The position numbers and the translations under genes are program-made. From assembly GCA_032717465.1 (NCBI GenBank), contig CM064681.1, forward strand, positions 15,481,010-15,545,009: DNA of 64,000 bases. Direction: 5' to 3'. The number at the start of each line of letters is the position of its first letter. The first letter of the stretch is position 1. Origin of the DNA: Coenobita brevimanus. Taxonomy: Eukaryota > Arthropoda > Malacostraca > Decapoda > Coenobitidae. Positions 12,549-26,073 of the stretch are shown in pieces. The notes under the pieces were generated by a model. The model had not been told where the DNA came from, searched no databases, and saw only the letters and a program-made list of their open reading frames with translations.

Positions 12549-15244
12549 ATACTCCAGCAGGTTGACGTCATCTTCCTCCGACAGCCAGCATTCCTTGAGT
12601 AACTTAAGGGGTCCTTTTTCTTCATGGCCAAACAGTAGTTCAAAAGGTGAAAAGGTGAGAAGCCCAGTGATTCATTTGGAGATTCTCTTGCGGCCAATAC
12701 GACGAATGGAAGACTTTTATCCCAGTCTTTCTGATGTTCCAAACAGTATTTCTTGAGCATCGATTTGAGTGTTTGATGATATCTCTCCAACGCTCCTTGG
12801 ATCTGGGGATGGTAAGCTGAAGACGTGATCTGGGAGATGCCCAACTCTTTCAGAGACTGCTTGAAAACGTTTGACATGAAATTACTTCCCTGGTCTGACG
12901 GTACCTCCTTGGGCAGACCAAATTTTGTGAAGAACCCTAGCAATTCCTTAACCAAGTTCTTTGCCGAGATATTTCTAAGTGAAATGGCTTCAGGATAACG
13001 AGTAGCCATATCAATCAGGGTCAACACATAAGAAAATCCTGAAGAAGTCTTAGGAAGAGGGCCCACAATATCCACCAACACACGGGTGAAAGGCGCCTCA
13101 AAAGGAGGAATGGGAACTAGAGGTGCAACCTTTTCGGTCTGATTACACTTCCCCACAACTTGACAGGTGTGACAAGACTTACAATACCAGGAAACATCCC
13201 TGAAGATACCTGGCCAGTAGAAGTGTTTCAAAATGCGTGCCACAGTCTTCCTCACTCCAAGGTGTCCTGCCAAACTGGAATCATGAGCCACTCTAATGAT
13301 ATCCTGCCTACAAACACGAGGGATAACAACTTGATGTACAACCTCCCATTCACAGTCGGCTGATGCTGTTGGGGGTCTCCACTTCCTCATAAGTACTCCT
13401 GACTTTACATTATAACAAGTAGAAGAACCGGCTGACTCTTCTTCACTGTAAGCAGAGTTAGCTAGACCTTTCAACTCAGGGTCAGCAACCTGCAACTCAA
13501 CCAACTCTTGACGAGACAAATTATCAACACTACGGGGTACTGCCTCATCTGGTGGGTGGTCCAAATTAGCAAGAAAAGTGTCAGCTAGGATAACATCATC
13601 ATCATCATTATCCTCTAAATCACCAGTAACTTTAGACTTAGCCCTAGTGACAGCACATGCAGGGAACACATCAGGGACATCACAATCCTGGGGCGCAGCT
13701 ACTGGCTCACTAGACAACTGAGAAGCTGGACACACTTGACTTCCACCAATATCATTTCCAAGTAAGAAAGTTACACCTGACATTGGGAGTGTCTCAACCA
13801 ACCCAACCATAACAGAACCATTAACAAAACCAGACTCTAAATTCACTCTGCACAGAGGGACAGAGAAGTAATTATTCCCTACGCCTTGTAAGATTACAGT
13901 TTCATCAGAGGAATTAACATTAGAGCCTAGAACACTGGTCAGCATAAGGGATAGGCAAGCTCCTGTATCACGATATATTTTAACTGATTTCCTGTCATTA
14001 CTGTCCAGAGGACTGACAAAACCATCAGACAGGAAATTAGCACATGAACTCTTGAGAGTGTCACCCACGTTACTGCTCAAAAGAGGAGCTCCATCATGAG
14101 AATTTATGTTACCCCTCAAAGCAGGTTCAGTTAACTCAGTTAAAGAATTCTGGGAACTCTCAAGGGTGGACACTAGACTAATTGACTGAATATTTAAAGA
14201 CTCCTTTTTGTTCACATCACGCTGTCTCCTGAAACATTTCTCCGTAGTATGACCAAGCTTACTACAATAAGTACATTTACTTTTCTGAAATCTAGAGGTG
14301 AAGCTGGTATTTACTTCCTGAGAAACATCATCTTTATTCTCTTCCCTGTTACCTGTACTCTGACTAGAGGCAACGTACTTACTCTCGGCTTTACTTTTTT
14401 CTCTAGAATATCTCTTGTAAGTGAGAACATATTTATCAGCTAAAACTGCAGCATCAGACAAATTATCTATTCTTTTCTCATCAAGATATAGGCTTACATC
14501 TTTACTAATACACCTTTTGAAGTCCTCCAGCAAAATCATCTGCTTAAATTTACCAAAATCAGAATCCACATTCTTAGAATTTAACCACTGCTCTAACAGA
14601 TCTTCTTTGATTTTTGCATACTCAACATGGGATTGCTTATCTTGCTTGTAAGTTGTCCTAAATTTTACTCTATAGGCTTCAGGAACAAGCTCATAGGCCT
14701 TAAGAATCAAGCTCTTAACTACATCATAATTATCACATTCATCCTGAGGCAAAGATGCATAAGTTACTTGAGCTTTACCGGTGAGAACAGTTTGAAGGAG
14801 TACTGGCCAATACTTTCTGGGCCAATTAAAACCTGTAGCTACCCTCTCAAACAACTGAAAATACTTTGTTAAAACAGATTCATTAAAAGGAGGGACAAGT
14901 TTAACATTTTTAGCCACATCAAAATCATCAGAGCTAGATGATCCAGTTCCACCTTGTTTCATGCGATACTCATGGTTTGCCTGAATCCTAGCAAGTTCAA
15001 TTTGTGCGTGTATCTGTGCCTCCTGAATACGAGCCTCCGCCTCCTTAGCACGAGACTCCTGCAGGGCTAGCTGTAACTTAGCTAATTCAATCTGCGTTTG
15101 CTTATTTGGAGGAGTTACATTAAACAAGCTTTCATTAATCATGTCAACAATCTGATCTTTAGAATGATGAGAGCGAACAGCAATTCCCAATTGTTGAGCA
15201 ACAAGCTTAAGTTCATTCTTTGTTCTTTTTTCTACATCCAACAC
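12545..15244 (-). CDS. Copy A Gag-protease-integrase polyprotein frame (899 codons)
   Basis: This is the longest intact frame of the cluster. In order: an N-terminal helical region; a coiled coil rich in Ala, Glu, Arg and Gln (about residues 50-95); a SCAN/Gag-like capsid region (about 110-280); a CCHC zinc knuckle 'CTYCSKLGHTTEKC' (about 325-338); an aspartic protease 'DTGA' near 426 with 'LLGND' near 490; the integrase HHCC zinc domain ending 'CKSCHTC' near 690; and the DDE core with 'VDIVGP', 'SDQGSNF' and 'ALERYHQ', spaced D-x35-E. The apparent first codon is GTG, not ATG. A 4-bp deletion just upstream separates the frame from the ATG used in copies E and F. It ends in false sequence after an 8-bp duplication near 12645. 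Confidence 0.92.
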   Translation of the reverse strand: MLDVEKRTKNELKLVAQQLGIAVRSHHSKDQIVDMINESLFNVTPPNKQTQIELAKLQLALQESRAKEAEARIQEAQIHAQIELARIQANHEYRMKQGGTGSSSSDDFDVAKNVKLVPPFNESVLTKYFQLFERVATGFNWPRKYWPVLLQTVLTGKAQVTYASLPQDECDNYDVVKSLILKAYELVPEAYRVKFRTTYKQDKQSHVEYAKIKEDLLEQWLNSKNVDSDFGKFKQMILLEDFKRCISKDVSLYLDEKRIDNLSDAAVLADKYVLTYKRYSREKSKAESKYVASSQSTGNREENKDDVSQEVNTSFTSRFQKSKCTYCSKLGHTTEKCFRRQRDVNKKESLNIQSISLVSTLESSQNSLTELTEPALRGNINSHDGAPLLSSNVGDTLKSSCANFLSDGFVSPLDSNDRKSVKIYRDTGACLSLMLTSVLGSNVNSSDETVILQGVGNNYFSVPLCRVNLESGFVNGSVMVGLVETLPMSGVTFLLGNDIGGSQVCPASQLSSEPVAAPQDCDVPDVFPACAVTRAKSKVTGDLEDNDDDDVILADTFLANLDHPPDEAVPRSVDNLSRQELVELQVADPELKGLANSAYSEEESAGSSTCYNVKSGVLMRKWRPPTASADCEWEVVHQVVIPRVCRQDIIRVAHDSSLAGHLGVRKTVARILKHFYWPGIFRDVSWYCKSCHTCQVVGKCNQTEKVAPLVPIPPFEAPFTRVLVDIVGPLPKTSSGFSYVLTLIDMATRYPEAISLRNISAKNLVKELLGFFTKFGLPKEVPSDQGSNFMSNVFKQSLKELGISQITSSAYHPQIQGALERYHQTLKSMLKKYCLEHQKDWDKSLPFVVLAARESPNESLGFSPFHLLNYCLAMKKKDPLSYSRNAGCRRKMTSTCWSM

Positions 15245-15367
15245 TGCACATTTGACAAAAAATCTTTGGCTTCATCAAGCGTAGTAATAGTAGACATCAT
15301 GAATAAGTAACAGTCACAAAATATCAAGCAATATCCTTATGGTAATATCCTGAATATCCTGATATAA

Positions 15368-15375
15368 GGTCGCCA
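15368..15375 (-). promoter_or_regulatory. Candidate primer-binding site of copy A
   Basis: In element sense, 'TGGCGACC' starts six bases after the end of the 5' LTR, where a tRNA 3'-end complement is expected. C, D and E keep it, B has one change, and F reads 'TGGCAACC'. The primer tRNA cannot be assigned without a tRNA search. Confidence 0.4.
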
Positions 15376-15381
15376 AATTTA

Positions 15382-16166
15382 TGTTACGGAACAGAGAAAG
15401 ATAATGTACACTTTAAGTGAGAATACTAATAATCACTACTGTCCCGTTAAGTTCCAGGTTCAAAACAAAGAGTTAGGTAAAATTACAAGTTAAAGTTTAA
15501 TGCTCAAACTAACAAAAAATATTTAGGACTCATAAGGATAATGTAATGGCAAAAACAGGTTAAATATATGGTTAACTGCAATAGCCTCTATTAACACGAA
15601 ATTAGCATGAGTAAATTTATCTAAGTCAGCCCTGTTAAAATGAGATACCAGATAATACTCAGTGAATGCCGGATATATTATTACAGATACAAAATATTAT
15701 TAATGATGGCTGACAATAAAAACCTTTACATAAATTACAAAAACCTCACTAGGCCCACAAATCAACAACCTATGCTACACAGTACAAGAACAAAATGCAA
15801 CAACAGTTATACTCAAATTACACAGCTGCTAGATGGTTGGAGACTTCCGGAGCACTCACAATAATAATAACGGTACAGGGGAGGACAGAGATGTGAACAA
15901 AATGAGGAGCAGATCTAAGTGGCAATGATGCAGAGACTGAGCTCATTATATAGGGGCCAGCAGAGCTTGATAGAACTTGTAAGAAGGACGCGCAAAGGAA
16001 GCCTAGGGGACAAAGAGATGACAATCCTGCTTTGAGCAACAGAAAGGACGACTTTACTATAACGGTAGAAGGGGGGGACTGAGGCAGAACACGCTCGTGA
16101 TCAAACAGGCAGCACACTGTACGTTGGAATTACACAAAGGATGATGGAATCATAGGCTATGTAACA
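15382..16166 (-). repeat. Shared LTR: 5' LTR of copy A and 3' LTR of copy B (subtype 1)
   Basis: 785 bp with the same termini as the other LTRs. The left neighbour is the leader of A. The right neighbour is the purine tract and RNase H of B, so one LTR serves two elements. Confidence 0.95.
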
Positions 16167-16227
16167 CCTTCCCACAAAGAAAAAGAAATTTACAAAGGAA
16201 ATTTCTTATTACTCTAAAACAATCTGT

Positions 16228-17262
16228 CTAAAGTCTACATAAGCAATCTGCAATAACATTTTCTTTCCCCTTGACATGTTGTATGTCTAATGAATACTCC
16301 TGAAGAAGTAGACTCCATCTTGTCAATCTCTGATTTTTATCTTTAAACTTACTAAGGAATTTCAGTGGGTTATGATCGGTATAAATGACTATGGGGTCAA
16401 AACCAGAACACAAATAAAATGAAAAATGATGTAAACCCAAAATCAAGGCCAAAAGCTCTTTCTCAATAGTGGAGTAGTTCTTCTGAGGTGGAGTGAACTT
16501 CTTACTGTAATAAGATACAGGGTGTTCAATACCCTGATCATCCTCTTGTAGCAAAACAGCCCCAGCTCCTGTATCACTTGCATCAACAGCCATCTTAAAA
16601 GGCTTAGCAAAATTTGGAGTAGCGAGCACTGGCTGACTTAACAGAATAGCTTTAAGATTGTTGAAAGAGGATTCACAGTTATCGGTCCAGACAAATTTAA
16701 CTCCCTTTTTCAGTAGGTCTGTAAGTGGTCATACAAGAATTGAAAAATTAAGAACAAATCTCCGGTAATAACCTACCATTCCCAAAAATTTTTGTAGCTC
16801 TTTCCTACTTTTAGGTCTGGGAAGATCACTTATAACTTGAACCTTAGCTCCTGGTGGTGCAACATGTCCATCACCAATTACGTACCCGAGGTACTGAACT
16901 TTAGCTTCACCAAACTCACACTTTGATAAATTAGCTACAAGATTAGCCTGAACTAAATGCTCAAGAAATTTACTGACATGGCATAGGTGATCTTTCCAGT
17001 TGTCACTGAAGGTTAATACATCATCAATATAAACAACACACCCTGCCAAACCCTCTGTTACAACATTCATGAGCTTCTGAAATGTGGCTGGTGCATTCTT
17101 CATGCCATATGGCATTACAGAACATGCAAAAGTCTTTCCTAGTGTTACAAAACATGAGATCTCCCTAGCACGTTCAGTCATAGGTACTTGCCAGCATCCC
17201 TTTAACAAATCAAACTTACATATGTACCTAGCCTTTCCGATCTTGTCTATGCAATCTTCCAC
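16228..17262 (-). pseudogene. Copy B RT (C-terminal part) and RNase H
   Basis: As in A, one frame with a single TGA at 16728-16726. It keeps 'VVYIDDVL' in the palm and all RNase H acidic motifs, ending 'NVIADCLCRL'. The RT fingers are absent through the junction at 17302/17303. The shared TGA and shared deletion show that the damage predates the A/B duplication. Confidence 0.9.
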
Positions 17263-17299
17263 ACGAGGGAGAGGGTAAGTATCTGTTTTGGTTATCTGA

Positions 17300-17830
17300 T
17301 TACATCAACACAGTGGTTCTTCCTGGAGTGGCACGGAACACTTGCGAGTACTCTTGCAGTAATGCCGAAAACTCCTGCCTTTCCTCGGGAGGTAGATGAG
17401 AAAGCTTAGTCTGGAGATCATTCATGATATCAGGATTCTTCCCCAAACTATCACTCAGGCTCATACTGCATGGGAGAGCTTTACTTGCAGACTCGGGTGG
17501 AACAGCTACAGTGCAGACTGGATTATTTTCGTCCCGCCTGTGATATAACTTTAGCATGTTGATGTGACATAGTTGCTTGCTCTTTCTACGGTCTGGTGTG
17601 GCGATGACATAGTTGACATCACTGAGTTTCTTCTCCACGAAATAAGGACCACTAAACTTGGCTTGAAGAGGTTGCCCATGAACTAGTAGCAGAATCAAAA
17701 CCTGATCTGGTTGAAAGTGGCGTAACCTGGACTTCTTATCATACCAAGTCTTCATCTTCTCCTGAGCAGCTCCTAAATTCTCTCTCGCCAGTTGTAAAGC
17801 AGTGGACAGCCGTTCTTTGAACTTCATCAC
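17300..17830 (-). pseudogene. Copy B integrase C-terminus (GPY/F) and RT linker
   Basis: Equivalent to 12018-12548 in A, with 'SGPYFVEKKL' and 'RATPGRTTVLM', ending at the same 206-bp deletion junction. The only evident coding difference is a Ser for Pro in 'LLQEY(S/P)QVF'. Confidence 0.9.
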
Positions 17831-20526
17831 ATACTCCAGCAGGTTGACGTCATCTTCCTCAGACAGCCAGCATTCCTTGAGTAACTTAAGGGGTCCTTTT
17901 TCTTCATGGCCAAACAGTAGTTCAAAAGGTGAAAAGGTGAGAAGCCCAGTGATTCATTTGGAGATTCTCTTGCGGCCAATACGACGAATGGAAGATTTTT
18001 ATCCCAGTCTTTCTGATGTTCCAAACAGTATTTCTTGAGCATCGATTTGAGTGTTTGATGATATCTCTCCAACGCTCCTTGGATCTGGGGATGGTAAGCT
18101 GAAGACGTGATCTGGGAGATGCCCAACTCTTTCAGAGACTGCTTGAAAACATTTGACATGAAATTACTTCCCCGGTCTGACGGTACCTCCTTGGGCAGAC
18201 CAAATTTTGTGAAGAACCCTAGCAATTATTTAACCAAGTTCTTTGCCGAGATATTTCTAAGTGAAATGGCTTCAGGATAACGAGTAGCCATATCAATCAG
18301 GGTCAACACATAAGAAAATCCTGAAGAAGTCTTAGGAAGAGGGCCCACAATATCCACCAACACACGGGTGAAAGGCGCCTCAAAAGGAGGAATGGGAACT
18401 AGAGGTGCAACCTTTTCGGTCTGATTACACTTCCCCACAACTTGACAGGTGTGACAAGACTTACAATACCAGGAAACATCCCTGAAGATACCTGGCCAGT
18501 AGAAGTGTTTCAAAATGCGTGCCACAGTCTTCCTCACTCCAAGGTGTCCTGCCAAACTGGAATCATGAGCCACTCTAATGATATCCTGCCTACAAACACG
18601 AGGGATAACAACTTGATGTACAACCTCCCATTCACAGTCGGCTGATGCTGTTGGGGGTCTCCACTTCCTCATAAGTACTCCTGACTTTACATTATAACAA
18701 GTAGAAGAACCGGCTGACTCTTCTTCACTGTAAGCAGAGTTAGCTAGACCTTTCAACTCAGGGTCAGCAACCTGCAACTCAACCAACTCTTGACGAGACA
18801 AATTATCAACACTACGGGGTACTGCCTCATCTGGTGGGTGGTCCAAATTAGCAAGAAAAGTGTCAGCTAGGATAACATCATCATCATCATTATCCTCTAA
18901 ATCACCAGTAACTTTAGACTTAGCCCTAGTGACAGCACATGCAGGGAACACATCAGGGACATCACAATCCTGGGGCGCAGCTACTGGCTCACTAGACAAC
19001 TGAGAAGCTGGACACACTTGACTTCCACCAATATCATTTCCAAGTAAGAAAGTTACACCTGACATTGGGAGTGTCTCAACCAACCCAACCATAACAGAAC
19101 CATTAACAAAACCAGACTCTAAATTCACTCTGCACAGAGGGACAGAGAAGTAATTATTCCCTACGCCTTGTAAGATTACAGTTTCATCAGAGGAATTAAC
19201 ATTAGAGCCTAGAACACTGGTCAGCATAAGGGATAGGCAAGCTCCTGTATCACGATATATTTTAACTGATTTCCTGTCATTACTGTCCAGAGGACTGACA
19301 AAACCATCAGACAGGAAATTAGCACAGGAACTCTTGAGAGTGTCACCCACGTTACTGCTCAAAAGAGGAGCTCCATCATGAGAATTTATGTTACCCCTCA
19401 AAGCAGGTTCAGTTAACTCAGTTAAAGAATTCTGGGAACTCTCAAGGGTGGACACTAAACTAATTGACTGAATATTTAAAGACTCCTTTTTGTTCACATC
19501 ACGCTGTCTCCTGAAACATTTCTCCGTAGTATGACCAAGCTTACTACAATAAGTACATTTACTTTTCTGAAATCTAGAGGTGAAGCTGGTATTTACTTCC
19601 TGAGAAACATCATCTTTATTCTCTTCCCTGTTACCTGTACTCTGACTAGAGGCAACGTACTTACTCTCGGCTTTCCTTTTTTCTCTAGAATATCTCTTGT
19701 AAGTGAGAACATATTTATCAGCTAAAACTGCAGCATCAGACAAATTATCTATTCTTTTCTCATCAAGATATAGGCTTACATCTTTACTAATACACCTTTT
19801 GAAGTCCTCCAGCAAAATCATCTGCTTAAATTTACCAAAATCAGAATCCACATTCTTAGAATTTAACCACTGCTCTAACAGATCTTCTTTGATTTTTGCA
19901 TACTCAACATGGGATTGCTTATCTTGCTTGTAAGTTGTCCTAAATTTTACTCTATAGGCTTCAGGAACAAGCTCATAGGCCTTAAGAATCAAGCTCTTAA
20001 CTACATCATAATTATCACATTCATCCTGAGGCAAAGATGCATAAGTTACTTGAGCTTTACCGGTGAGAACAGTTTGAAGGAGTACTGGCCAATACTTTCT
20101 GGGCCAATTAAAACCTGTAGCTACCCTCTCAAACAACTGAAAGTACTTTGTTAAAACAGATTCATTAAAAGGAGGGACAAGTTTAACATTTTTAGCCACA
20201 TCAAAATCATCAGAGCTAGATGATCCAGTTCCACCTTGTTTCATGCGATACTCATGGTCTGCCTGAATCCTAGCAAGTTCAACTTGTGCGTGTATCTGTG
20301 CCTCCTGAATACGAGCCTCCGCCTCCTTAGCACGAGACTCCTGCAGGGCTAGCTGTAACTTAGCTAATTCAATCTGCGTTTGCTTATTTGGAGGAGTTAC
20401 ATTAAACAAGCTTTCATTAATCATGTCAACAATCTGATCTTTAGAATGATGAGAGCGAACAGCAATTCCCAATTGTTGAGCAACAAGCTTAAGTTCATTC
20501 TTTGTTCTGTTTTCTACATCCAACAC
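17827..20526 (-). pseudogene. Copy B Gag-protease-integrase frame with one nonsense codon
   Basis: The domain order and motifs match copy A: coiled coil, capsid-like region, 'CTYCSKLGHTTEKC' knuckle, 'DTGA' protease, HHCC zinc domain and DD35E integrase. A TAA at 18228-18226 interrupts the integrase core between the first and second catalytic Asp ('NLVK' stop 'LLGFF'), where A has a Glu codon. Like A it opens on a GTG after the 4-bp deletion and ends at the 8-bp duplication. Apart from the stop the frame is intact over about 2.7 kb. Confidence 0.92.
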
Positions 20527-20663
20527 TGCACATTTGACAAAAAATCTTTGGCTTCATCAAGCGTAGTAATAGTAGACATCATGAATAAGTAACAGTCATA
20601 AAATATCAAGCAATATCCTTATGGTAATATCCTGAATATCCTGATATGAGGTCACCAAATTTA

Positions 20664-21448
20664 TGTTACGGAACAGAGAAAGATAATGTACACTTTAAGT
20701 GAGAATACTAATAATCACTACTGTCCCGTTAAGTTCCAAGTTCAAAACAAAGAGTTAGGTAAAATTACAAGTTAAAGTTTAATGCTGAAACTAATAAAAA
20801 ATATTCAGGACTCATAAGGATAATGTAATGGCAAAAACAGGTTAAATATATGGTTAACTGCAATAGCCTCTATTAACACGAAATTAGCATGAGTAAATTT
20901 ATCTAAGTCAGCCCTGTTAAAATGAGATACCAGATAATACTCAGTGAATGCCAGATATATTATTACAGATACAAAATATTATTAATGATGGCTGACAATA
21001 AAAACCTTTACATAAATTACAAAAACCTCACTAGGCCCACAAATCAACAACCTATGCTACACAGTGCAAGAACAAAATGCAACAACAGTTATACTCAAAT
21101 TACACAGCTGCTAGATGGTTGGAGACTTCCGGAGCACTCACAATAATAATAACGGTACAGGGGAGGACAGAGATGTGAACAAAATGAGGAGCAGATCTAA
21201 GTGGCAATGATGCAGAGACTGAGCTCATTATATAGGGGCCAGCAGAGCTTGATACAACTTGTAAGAAGGACGCGCAAAGGAAGCCTAGGGGACAAAGAGA
21301 TGACAATCCTGCTTTGAACAACAGAAAGGACGACTTTACTATAACGGTAGAAGGGGGGGACTGAGGCAGAACACGCTCGTGATCAAACAGGCAGCACACA
21401 GTACCTTAGAATTACACAAAGGATGATGAAATCATAGGCTATGTAACA
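20664..21448 (-). repeat. 5' LTR of copy B (subtype 1)
   Basis: 785 bp, subtype 1. It borders segment X1 through a short TA tract on its right. Confidence 0.95.
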
Positions 21449-21449
21449 T

Positions 21450-21507
<58 letters not shown>
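21449..21507. repeat. (TA)n tract between copy B and X1
   Basis: 'ttatatataa' followed by a TA run. It starts at the base after the LTR end. Confidence 0.95.
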
Positions 21508-25134
<3,627 letters not shown>

Positions 25135-25199
25135 CCTCCCCACAAAGAAAAAGAAATTTACAAAGGAAATTTCGTATTACTCTAAAACAATCTGTCTAA

Positions 25200-25555
25200 A
25201 GTCTAGATAAGCAACCTGCAATAACATTTTCTTTCCCCTTGACATGTTGTATGTTTAATGAATACTCCTGAAGAAGTAGACTCCATCTTGTCAATCTGTG
25301 ATTTTTATCTTAAACTTACTAAGGAATTTCAGTGGTTTATGATCGGTATAAATGACTATGGGGTCAAAACCAGAACACATATAAAATGAAAAGTGCTGTA
25401 AACCCAAAATCAAGGCCAAAAGCTCTTTCTCAATAGTTGAGTAGTTCTTTTGAGGTGGAGTGAACTTCTTACTGTAATAAGATACAGGGTGTTCAATACC
25501 CTGATCATCCTCATGCAGTAAAACAGCCCCAGCTCCTGTATCACTTGCATCAACA
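25200..25555 (-). pseudogene. Copy C RNase H, frameshifted
   Basis: RNase H motifs remain ('SYYSKKFTPP', 'IEKELLAL', 'YTDHKPLKFL'), but a base lost near 25311 ('atcttaaac' where other copies have 'atctttaaac') breaks the frame before the last motif. The N-terminal 'AVDAS' part is cut by the RT deletion. Confidence 0.85.
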
Positions 25556-25943
25556 CAGTGGTTCTTCGTGGAGTAGCATGGAACACTTGCAGGTACTCCT
25601 GCAGTAATGCCGAAAACTCTTGCCTTTCCTTGGGAGGTAGATGAGAAAGCTTAGTCTGGAGATCATTCATGATATCAGGATTCTTCCCCAAACTATCACT
25701 CAGGCTCATACTGCATGGGAGAGCTTCACTTCCAGACTCGGGTGGAACAGCTACAGTGCAGACTGGAATATTTTCATCCCGCCTGTGATATAACTTTATC
25801 ATGTTGATGTGACAAAGTTGCTTGTTCTTCCTACGATCTGGTGTGGCGATGACATTGTTGACATCACTGAGTTTCTTCTCCACGAAATAAGGACCACTAA
25901 ACTTGGCTTGAAGAGGTTGCCCATGCACCAGTAGCAGAATCAA
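25410..25943 (-). pseudogene. Copy C integrase GPY/F tail and RT linker joined out of frame to RNase H
   Basis: The frame includes 'SGPYFVEKKL' and the RT linker to 'TTVLM', then crosses the deletion joint and continues through RNase H DNA in the wrong frame ('KRTTQLLRKSFWP'). The tail is therefore meaningless sequence. A 1-bp loss near 25985 separates this frame from the upstream integrase. Confidence 0.85.
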
Positions 25944-26073
25944 AACCTGATCTCCTGGCTGAAAGTGGCATAACCTGGACTTCTTTCATACCAAGTCTTC
26001 ATCTTCTCCTGAGCAGCTCCTAAATTCTCTCTCGCCAGCTGTAAAGCAGTGGACAGCCGTTCTTTGAACTTCA

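Larger units (their letters stand above)
15382..21448 (-). mobile_element. Copy B: Ty3-like LTR retrotransposon, tandem partner of A
   Basis: Same length and layout as A (internal region 4,497 bp) and nearly identical, including the 206-bp RT deletion, the 8-bp integrase duplication and the 4-bp gag deletion. It must share a recent duplication origin with A. Its own 5' LTR is at 20664-21448. Confidence 0.93.

Noticed and set aside
12545..12551. Overlapping stop/start between the two copy A frames as programmed frameshifting
   Set aside because: Copy F, without the 8-bp duplication, reads straight through, so the overlap is a by-product of a mutation.
13160..13363. Plus-strand 67-codon frame repeated in every retroelement copy
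   Set aside because: It is the antisense shadow of the integrase zinc domain. Its conservation comes from the sense frame.
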